Source: Paramyrothecium sp. XJ0827 (taxonomy: Eukaryota; Ascomycota; Sordariomycetes; Hypocreales; Stachybotryaceae). Taken from it: DNA of 64,000 bases. The stretch covers positions 186,001-250,000 of the forward strand of contig JAJFPB010000003.1 of NCBI GenBank assembly GCA_020881915.1, written 5' to 3'. Of the stretch, positions 57,045 through 64,000 are shown piece after piece. Below the pieces are notes generated by a model, which did no database searches, was not told the origin of the DNA, and was given only the letters and a program-made list of their open reading frames with translations. Made by a program: the position numbers and the translations under genes. Numbering within the stretch: position 1 is the first letter of the stretch; every line of letters starts with the position of its first letter.

Positions 57045-57777
57045 CCTGGCCTGATCATGAGTATGGCTGCTCAAGGGTCCAAGACTCCCCGAAGGCCGCG
57101 TCTGGTTCAGGGGAATTCCGGTATTACCGATGAAAGCTACCGTCGAAGCCTGCACAGACGGGGGGCTGGCCTCAGTTCTTTGACGTTGATTGCTGAGCTC
57201 GCAAATAGTGATGGAATACGGGGACGCAAAATGACTGCCAGCGACACTAGACTGTACTGGGCACTCATCAAGCGAGGGCTCAAGACGCCCCACAGTCGTC
57301 CGCCGGCTGATCGCAGGGCTGACGACGCGTTGCCGCAATAGCTGGCAAGGAGAGCAATCAAAGCAAGTAAGGTGGCTTATCAAAACACGTGGACGCAGTT
57401 GGAATGATTATGGAAAGAATATTCATGGCGTACATTTGGGGAGGGCTAGAGTACAGAGTAGAGCGTGACTCAATCCACATTCACCGGGTTTGCCAAGACA
57501 TTGCATTTCGCATGATTCTTACCCAAAACGGATAGGTGAGTGTTGCTATTACCATAGTAAGTCTCGCTGGATTACTACCCAAAAGGGAATGGATCGTCGT
57601 TCACAAGCAGCACATCCACATCCACATCCACATGAACTCGGTAGTGGCCTGCAACCGTTATTGAAAAGTGTGGATTGTGAATGCTCATAACAGCTGTGTA
57701 TATAAAGTCATTGAATTCGCCTGTTCCGGATGCATTCACATCATAACCAATCTTGCAGTTCTCTTCACTACATCACC
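57045..57777. promoter_or_regulatory. Divergent region between transcription factor and secreted hydrolase, with hexamer microsatellite
   Basis: The two genes face apart. A (CACATC)n run of about four units lies at 57611-57635. Open frames at 56958-57383 and 56979-57341 outside the first exon lack coding support. Confidence 0.4.
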
Positions 57778-59009
57778 ATGCGTCTGCTCATCCTTTTACC
57801 AACTTTCCTGTGCGCGACCGCAGTGTTGCTCCCCAATCCAAATGGTCCCTACTCTGTGGCCATGTCGACCATGAGTCTGGAAGATAAAACTCGAGTCGAC
57901 CCTTATGCGTCTCCTCAGAGCCCTCATCTTCGCAATGTATTGCTGTCCCTCTTCATCCCCATAAATTCGACCACAACCCCTTGTGAGCAGCGATCCACGC
58001 GTTACATGACTCCCGCGGTTGCCGCCGACTACGACCTGCTGGCTGCTTCTCTCGGGCTTCCAAACGACACATTTGCGTCGTTCGAAATGAGCCATTGCCA
58101 GCCTACAGTGCAGCCCCGACGTAGCTGTGCAGCTGGCAAGGTCTCCTCCTTTCCACTTGTGCTGTTCTCGCCAGGTTCTGGCCAGTCTCGGCTTCTGTAC
58201 GGCGTCATGGCTCAGTCTTTGGCCAGCCAAGGCTACATCGTCATCACCATTGACCATCCTTATGATGCATCTGTGGTTGAGTTTCCCAACGGGACTGTTG
58301 TCAGAAACGCAAACATCTCGACGTATGACATCCCTGCCCTTGAACAGATGATCCTAGTAAGTCATGTCTTACGCTTCAAACTGTGTGGAAAACATTTAAC
58401 CGTCGGACTCCTCAGGTTCGTACCGCCGATGTGTCTTTCGTCCTAGATCAACTTCGAAACTCTTCGGGTTTCACAACCACCTTCAAAGCTCACAGAGTTG
58501 CCGTTGATTTCAAACAAATTGCCATGTTCGGCCACTCCATGGGTGGAGCTACAGCTGCAACGACACTTACTTACGATCCTCGAATCTTGGGTGGTATCAA
58601 CATGGATGGCAGGTTCTTTAACCCAGTCCTAGAGACAGGACTTGACAGGCCTTTTCTCCTGATAGGCAGACCTGGTCATAGCGAGGAAGACGAGACCTGG
58701 CCGGCCATGTGGCCGAAGCTGAACGGTCGCCGAGTCGAAATCAACATTGCAAACACCACTCACGGGTCTTTTACAGACTTTCCAGTACTTATTGACAGCC
58801 TCGGTCTGCCAAAGTCTATTAGGAGTGAAGCAGACAGCTTTCTGGGAAGCATCACCGGCCACAGAATGGATACAGCTCTCATGGCTCTTTTTACTTCATT
58901 CTTCAAGATGGTCTTCCAACAATCCATCCCAGATCTTTTACGCATTGGTGCGGTCGACATACCCGAAATCAAGATTGTGGCTGCGGATCTGAAGGAGGAT
59001 CAGGACTAA
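57778..59009 (+). CDS. Secreted PAF-acetylhydrolase-like serine esterase
   Basis: Two exons, 57778-58356 and 58416-59009 (intron GTAAGT...CTCAG), 390 aa. ATG 57778 opens a signal peptide (MRLLILLPTFLCATAVLLPN). The alpha/beta-hydrolase core shows VLFSPGSGQSRLLYG (oxyanion region), VITIDHPYDASVVEFPNG, the nucleophile elbow MFGHSMGGATA with S234, NMDGRFFNPV as the likely acid region, and ANTTHGSFTDFPVL with the candidate His. This order is that of the PAF-AH/lipoprotein-associated phospholipase A2 family (PF03403). Fungal secreted members are thought to release short acyl groups from lipids. Several N-glycosylation sites fit secretion. Complete. Confidence 0.88.
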
Positions 59010-61008
59010 TTTGGGTACTTCACGAGAGTGGCCAGTGGCCTCTTCATATATGCATCGAGACTACAATTTGTGCTGTTCAGGAACCATAGATAGATATGAT
59101 ATTTTCCCTGATAGAACCATCAAATTTGAAAACCGGTGGATCCAAGTAGTACCATAGCTATAGCTGCATTAAAACTTTAATGAATGCTATGTCATCATAG
59201 ACAGACAACATAAGGCGTGCATCGAGGTGGAGCCATAAGATTTCGTTCCACAGGTGCCAAAGCAATTATCTCATCACTGTGCTTTGCATCACTGGGGATA
59301 GAAGTTGATGACCATGAGTTTTTAGCGCGGCCTTTGGGACTTCGGTGACTTGCGTGTCAGCCATTAATAAAGCATCAACAAACCATCCGGCTTCTTCAAC
59401 GAGGCTGATTATATCCCGGGTGTTCTCGCTTGAGTCATCGCATCTCTCTACTCCAATGTTTAGAGTCTTAATTAAATTCTCAATGCAGTCCAAGAATCAG
59501 TCCAAGAGTCTTCCGAATCTCTGCCTTGATCAGTAAGTTTTTGCAATCTCCATTTATATATGAACGCCCGGATACTCCAAGCCCACAAGGAACAAGCTAG
59601 AGTTGGTGGTTCAAAATTGGAGGTCGGTTTACATAATTCAGACAGTCGTTAGGCGATAACTCAGCACGTCGTTCTTTGGCTAGGTGAACTGAACGTTTCC
59701 AGATTGGTGGCTTACTGACAACTTTGGAGACCAATGACAGCACTAGACCATATAAGTAAAGAATAAACACAAACGGGCGTTTTTCATTGCGGCCGATGGC
59801 AAGGAGATATTCTTTGTTTCCACGGATTCCGGACGACTACACGTGCTAGTGGAAGGCACTCAGCCCATATCGACGTATAACAACTTTCGAGTTGTGTTCG
59901 CTCGATTTGTACGTATTAGACTGTAAACAGTGATATCCATGGGACCTCTAATCGAAGTCGTTTACCAACGTCCGAAGGATCATCGGAAAGCAATTTCCAA
60001 GCAGATACACGCCTCTTTACAATGACCTTGTGTTTATACAATTAATATGGTGCTAAGGATCAAGGTCGATTGCCCAGGTAGGTTAACCTGTGACAATAGA
60101 GTTAACTCTCTTGTCCTCTTCGGTCCACCTCAATAGAAGTCGGATCCTCGCCAGCAACCCGTAGCGACTTCCGGTGTGACCAACCACAGTCACCAAAATC
60201 TCAGAAGCTGTTAGTAAACAAATCTGTTACTGATTGGACACGTAATCAAGGGGAAGCCATTCGGTCATTTTATGCGCCAATGCGGCACAGTTGACAAGGG
60301 CATTCCTATTGTGCATTTTGCCACCCAAATGGATTGACGTAATGAGGAGGCCTAGTGACGAAGCTGGCGAATGATCCGGGCTCGCACAGGCCAGTCTCAG
60401 TTCAGAGGTCGCCAAGATCGCTCAGCCGTGCCGCCACTTATTGAATCGAAGGAATTGGAAGACGTTGACCGGGTTTACCACCAAGAGGCATCGGCCAATG
60501 CTCAATGATATCACGCGTGCCATATCACGAATCATTTTAAGGGGCATTTGAGGGAATTCTCCCAAATTGAGCATGGTAACAAAAAATAGTTTCCTCCATC
60601 GACTGCCGCAAAACTTATTCCATAACTCGACGCTTCAAGCTTCCTTTTCACGAAAAAGAAGGACAAAGACGAAAATAGATTGTGCATGCATTTAAACAGT
60701 GCACCCCAGATCAGGCTCAGGAGTATTTTTAGCCAAGACCCTGGCATTTCGGGTGTGATCACCAAGGATGAACATCCTAGAGCTGTGCCGCAGTGGCGGA
60801 TCATCAGGGTCGCTTTCAAAACGACATGAGCAACGCAGGCAATTCTGTTTCGGGGTTTAGAAGACGATCAGTGATGTAGAGGGCTTATCCCAAGTCCAGG
60901 GTGCTTTGTGAATGTCTCATTCAGGAGACTTTGGCAGGAGAGCAAGATCTCAAGTTAGGTCAATTGATCGACTTGAGAATTGGAAACAGACCGGAGGATT
61001 CGCCACAA
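59010..61008. other. Gene-poor 2 kb
   Basis: No confident gene. A minus open stretch at 59266-59493 (IISLVEEAGWFVDALLMADT) is protein-like but has no known domain or splice partner. Other open frames show no coding character. Confidence 0.4.
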
Positions 61009-61058
61009 ATGATCGACTTGGAGCCGTGTGTAGATGATCGACCTGGAGCTATGCGTAG
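61009..61058. repeat. 25 bp imperfect tandem repeat upstream of the six-Cys protein gene
   Basis: Two adjacent copies (61009-61033 and 61034-61058) starting ATGATCGAC and ending GTAG. They differ at four positions, all transitions. A partial related copy (GATCGACTTGA) lies at 60966. The repeat sits about 150 bases before the gene's ATG. Confidence 0.7.
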
Positions 61059-61209
61059 AGGATGATGTTGTAGTCATAAGCCAAACTTGCTTAAAAGGGC
61101 TCGCTTCGCCCAGCTCAAACTTGAAGCGGCTTATCATTTTCTCACTCAAACCGTCCTTTGCTATCAATTGTTTCATCACAGAATCAAGAACAACGACAAC
61201 TTATTCACC

Positions 61210-61769
61210 ATGCGGTAAGTCGTTGAAGGCTTCCGCGTTGTAGCCGGCATTCTCCAATTCGATCCTCTAATTTCAATTGTCTAGATCATCTACTCAGCTC
61301 ATTTCCATCCTGGCAATGTTTGCACCGTACGCCGCCGCAAGACAGTGCACAATGCGAGCTTCCGTGGGCCAAAGCCAACCTGCAACCTGCGTACGATGTG
61401 GTCCAGCATCGCCTATCGTGTAAGTCTAGTAGCCTCTTCCTTCAATCCGCCAGCACGCTCTCATTTCGACTGTACTAATTCACGCCACATAGTCGTGGCT
61501 ACGCTTCACTCAAGATTGACGGCCAAAGCGTTTGGACCGAGCATGGCACTACTGACCAGTATGGGTCCTTGAGTAACGGCGACGGATACGCTTGGGAAGT
61601 AGACGGTGTGAGCTTTCATGTTTTGAGCATCGGCATTCCGGCCCTCAATTTTGATCCACGATGCGAGATGAAGCTTCTCGATGAAGTTCTTACGGGAGTA
61701 GGAACAAGCGAGAGCAGTGGAACTCCGCTCAGCCACGACCTAGAATGTAATTGGGAGTGGGAATGTTAA
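61210..61769 (+). CDS. Small secreted six-cysteine protein (candidate effector-like), 5-nt first exon
   Basis: Exons: 61210-61214 (ATG CG only), 61285-61419 and 61493-61769. Introns GTAAGT...GTCTAG and GTAAGT...CATAG; frame exact, 138 aa. The start MRSSTQLISILAMFAPYAAA is a signal peptide with cleavage near residue 20. The mature protein has six cysteines (23, 37, 40, 104, 132, 138), an even number that suggests three disulfides, and an aromatic-rich centre (VWTEHGTTDQYGSLSNGDGY, AWEVDG). I know no named family for it. Size, secretion and cysteines fit the class of small secreted proteins that fungi use in antagonism or host contact (inference). The tiny first exon would be missed by most gene finders. 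Confidence 0.65.
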
Positions 61770-62297
61770 ATTTCTGTAACTTGTACCGGGTGAAAGATTC
61801 TGCCCATGGCTACGCAGATTTTGAGACGGCCGGCCGGGTGGGGCATTGTATAACAGATAGCTCTTGAAGAATTGGATAGATGGTTGCTGCTGCGAGAGCC
61901 TCTCAAGATAAATTAGACACCCAACTGTGAGTGCTAACTTGTAGCGTCAGGGTCCCCCATTGTACTTCAGCTTTTTCGAACTGCTCGATCTGGCAATTAG
62001 TAGGAGGTAGGACGGAACATATTGAGACATTCGCAACTGTTTCTTGATGCAGTAGCGCAGGAGACGAATGTGTCTTAATAAGCACAAATTTGTTGGAGGT
62101 TATTGAATGTCTGTAGATATAATTGGCAAGCTGTTTTGGTAATCGTGGGCTCGAGTCTTAGTAAATATGTGCGTCTAGATCTGGTAGAAGGCTGCTGAAT
62201 ATGCCCATCACATCTGTTCCCATGCTGTCTGGCATTGTCGGATCCAAAAAGCTGTCAAAATGAAAGACCAGGTTTTGGAGAGCAGGGTCCGAAGATG
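61770..62297. other. Region holding a possible terminal exon of the next transcription factor
   Basis: On the minus strand, about 62250-62158, codons read DPALQNLVFHFDSFLDPT and later MGTDVMGIFSSLLPDLDAHI, ending with a stop. This is like the usual C-terminus of PF04082-type regulators. It does not join in frame to the GAG|GTGAGT donor near 62358. The rest shows nothing. Confidence 0.4.
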
Positions 62298-64000
62298 TCA
62301 AAAAATCAAGTTAGCGACGGGTTTTGCGAGCTTGTTTGTCTTCGGAAAACTCACCTCCATATTCTGCTGGCTTTCTTCTCTCAAACTGGACGCATAATCC
62401 AGAGATGCATCTTGCATAATTGCCTCGGAGCGTGCCACAGAGTAAGGTAATGCCACGTCGTCAACAATCGTGTCTTGCCTCTCATTGCACCCTGCCCTCG
62501 CTTGGGTCTCGTTGACATAGTCGCGAGCTATGTGAGCAAACTCGGAAATGAGTGAACCTGGCAGAGAACCGCCACTGCGGTACTCAATGCGGCTGAAATG
62601 GCCGGCTCCGATATCCAACACCGCAAGATTAAGCGCAGTATCTGGGCCTTGGGGGTTGTGAACAATGAGATCGAAAAGGATGACTAGTGCACTGATGGGA
62701 ACACTCGCCAAAACCCTAGAGCTACCGTTACAAACATGGTCTTGGTTGGGAAATGCCGGGTTAAATAACATTACGTACCATATGTTGTTGTACGGTTCAA
62801 CGTCAACAAGCGGTGTCATCTCTAAGATCGATCTTGAGGCTTGCATAATTGAAGTCATCAATGTGTTTCTTTTCCTAGTCGCCGTCTGTCCACCACCTTT
62901 TGGCATATGATGGAGAGCGGCTCGGGATAGTGTCAAAGTAATATTTGCATATAAATAATGCACAATAACGACGATTTGTCTCTCAGCTGGACCGTGAACA
63001 TATTGTGCTGGCACGGAGCCACGTGGACGGAAACCGTTGTCTGGAAAAGCTAGGCGCCATGTTTCTACCAACTCCTGCAGCTGATTTATTGTGTCATGGT
63101 AATATGCCGTTGGCTTGTTGATCGTACCGGCGCAGAATAGGCTAGAGTATGCCCTGGAAACAATTCGAGCGTATCGCAAGAGCATCAGAAACCAATCAAA
63201 ATTGCCAATTAGGGCGTCGGGGATTGAAGGAATTGGGCAGGAGATGTCCTCATCCACAAAGACCTAGTTGTTCCAAACTCCTGTCAGCAGGCGGACTATA
63301 TTGAAACCATTTCGGACAACCTACGGAACTGCGCCCAAGGAGAAAACTCGATATCTTTTCGATCGCATACAGCACCCAAAAAGCTCGCTGGTAGGCTTGC
63401 GCTGCTTTGCCAGAGAAAGCAACGCTGGAAAGATTCTGTGCTCGCCGAGCAGCTTCTGACGTGATGACATGCTGAATGGAAAGACAAGATAGCCCCTGTG
63501 CATAGATGGCCATAGCTGTCATGGCTTGAAGGACAGGAACCGAATCATGCTGCAGTAAGAGATCGGAAAAGTTTGCAAGGGCGATGGAGAAAAGTCCCCA
63601 AGCTCTGCCGACTCCAGGCTCATAACTGCCGCCTTGGTCGTATTGACAACCCAGAGCAAGAACTGAATGATACAGACAGCTCCATGCACTAGAGTGGGAG
63701 AGTTTGTGCATGAGGTCATCATTTAAAGCTGCGCTCTCAAAGACGCCTCTCTCAAGAAATGGATAGATTGGATGAACACGTTCGAAATATACTGAAGCTA
63801 ATTAGCATGATATGCTGAGCCACATTATTTGGCTAAAAGCTAAGACGCACGTTTGATGTATCGGATGGCAAGCTCATGATTACTAAATGGCTCAATTGGA
63901 TGGGTGCGGCGGGAGTTCGCCGTAGACGATATCTGGTCTGCCTCCAGGCGCTTATTCAATTTCAGGCGTATAACGTGGGAAATCCGCCCCACGAGTTCAT
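62298..64000 (-). CDS. Fungal-specific transcription factor (PF04082-type), 5' part cut by window edge
   Basis: Visible exons: 64000-63851 (partial), 63791-63325 and 63263 to about 62298, joined by GTGCGT...CTTCAG and GTAGGT...CTAG introns. The visible protein begins in the middle and reads HELAIRYIK then YFERVHPIYPFLERGVFE, SVLALGCQYDQGGSYEPG, AMTAMAIYAQGLSCLSIQHV, AAQAYQRAFWVLYAIEKIS, LGRSSVFVDEDISCPIPSIP and NFDWFLMLLRYARIVSRAYS. That is the standard order of the PF04082 domain. The zinc cluster should lie beyond the right edge. The frame in the last exon ends at 62298 after QQNME, but a family-like terminal exon further left cannot be joined in frame. The C-terminus may be shifted or spliced in a way I could not resolve. 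Confidence 0.8.

Noticed and set aside
56958..57383. 141-codon open frame covering the zinc-cluster exon
   Set aside because: Only its last 24 codons (from ATG 57044) make sense as the first exon; the upstream part is Ser/Thr-rich with no support.
1..64000. tRNA, rRNA, CRISPR arrays, bacterial-type operons or intact transposases
   Set aside because: None recognised on reading both strands; the gene structure is eukaryotic. Short tRNAs could be missed by eye and a tRNAscan run would settle it.

Overview
The window is nuclear DNA from a filamentous ascomycete (Pezizomycotina; I cannot fix the genus). The signs are short spliceosomal introns (about 45-100 nt, GTAAGT-type donors, CTAAC/CTGAC-like branch sites), a highly reducing polyketide synthase (HR-PKS), HET and STAND-type genes, several fungal transcription factors, and decay that looks like repeat-induced point mutation (RIP: CAA/CAG to TAA/TAG, TGG to TAG, AT-rich islands). 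The mixture of secondary metabolism, incompatibility-type genes, relics and sparse coding suggests an accessory, perhaps subtelomeric, region (inference).

Layout. 0-9.3 kb is a gene graveyard: a carboxymuconolactone-decarboxylase-like gene with an apparent frameshift, a membrane-protein relic, a Zn2Cys6 regulator with at least six in-frame stops, a GH27 alpha-galactosidase relic, a D-glutamate cyclase-like (DUF1445) gene broken by one TAG, then an AT-rich island. 9.5-20.6 kb is the metabolic core: a five-exon P450 (535 aa) transcribed away from a fifteen-exon HR-PKS (about 2496 aa, KS-AT-DH-(dead MT)-ER-KR-ACP) across a 1 kb shared upstream region. 21.6-25.6 kb holds a small secreted HsbA-like protein, a second AT-rich island and an intact HET gene. 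27-34 kb holds a CYP504-like P450, a membrane-anchored M19 dipeptidase and a Dal5-type MFS transporter, which may be a catabolic or transport neighbourhood.

35-64 kb is a looser set: a membrane-anchored kelch protein with a GC-AG intron, a STAND-like gene with an eroded P-loop, a large AAA ATPase with one apparent frameshift, a regulator without a DNA-binding domain, two SDRs on opposite strands, a coiled-coil protein with a frame switch, a Zn2Cys6 regulator, a secreted PAF-acetylhydrolase-like lipase, a six-cysteine secreted protein whose first exon is 5 nt, and a fungal transcription factor cut by the right edge.

How they may work together: the HR-PKS would build a reduced chain and the divergent P450 would oxidise it. 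The P450 heme loop, the PKS MT domain, and two motif glycines (DH, ER) all deviate from consensus although both reading frames are intact. The locus may therefore be functionally altered or in early decay. No chain-release domain is present in the PKS and no obvious thioesterase lies beside it. All exon joins were worked out by eye from splice signals and frame continuity.
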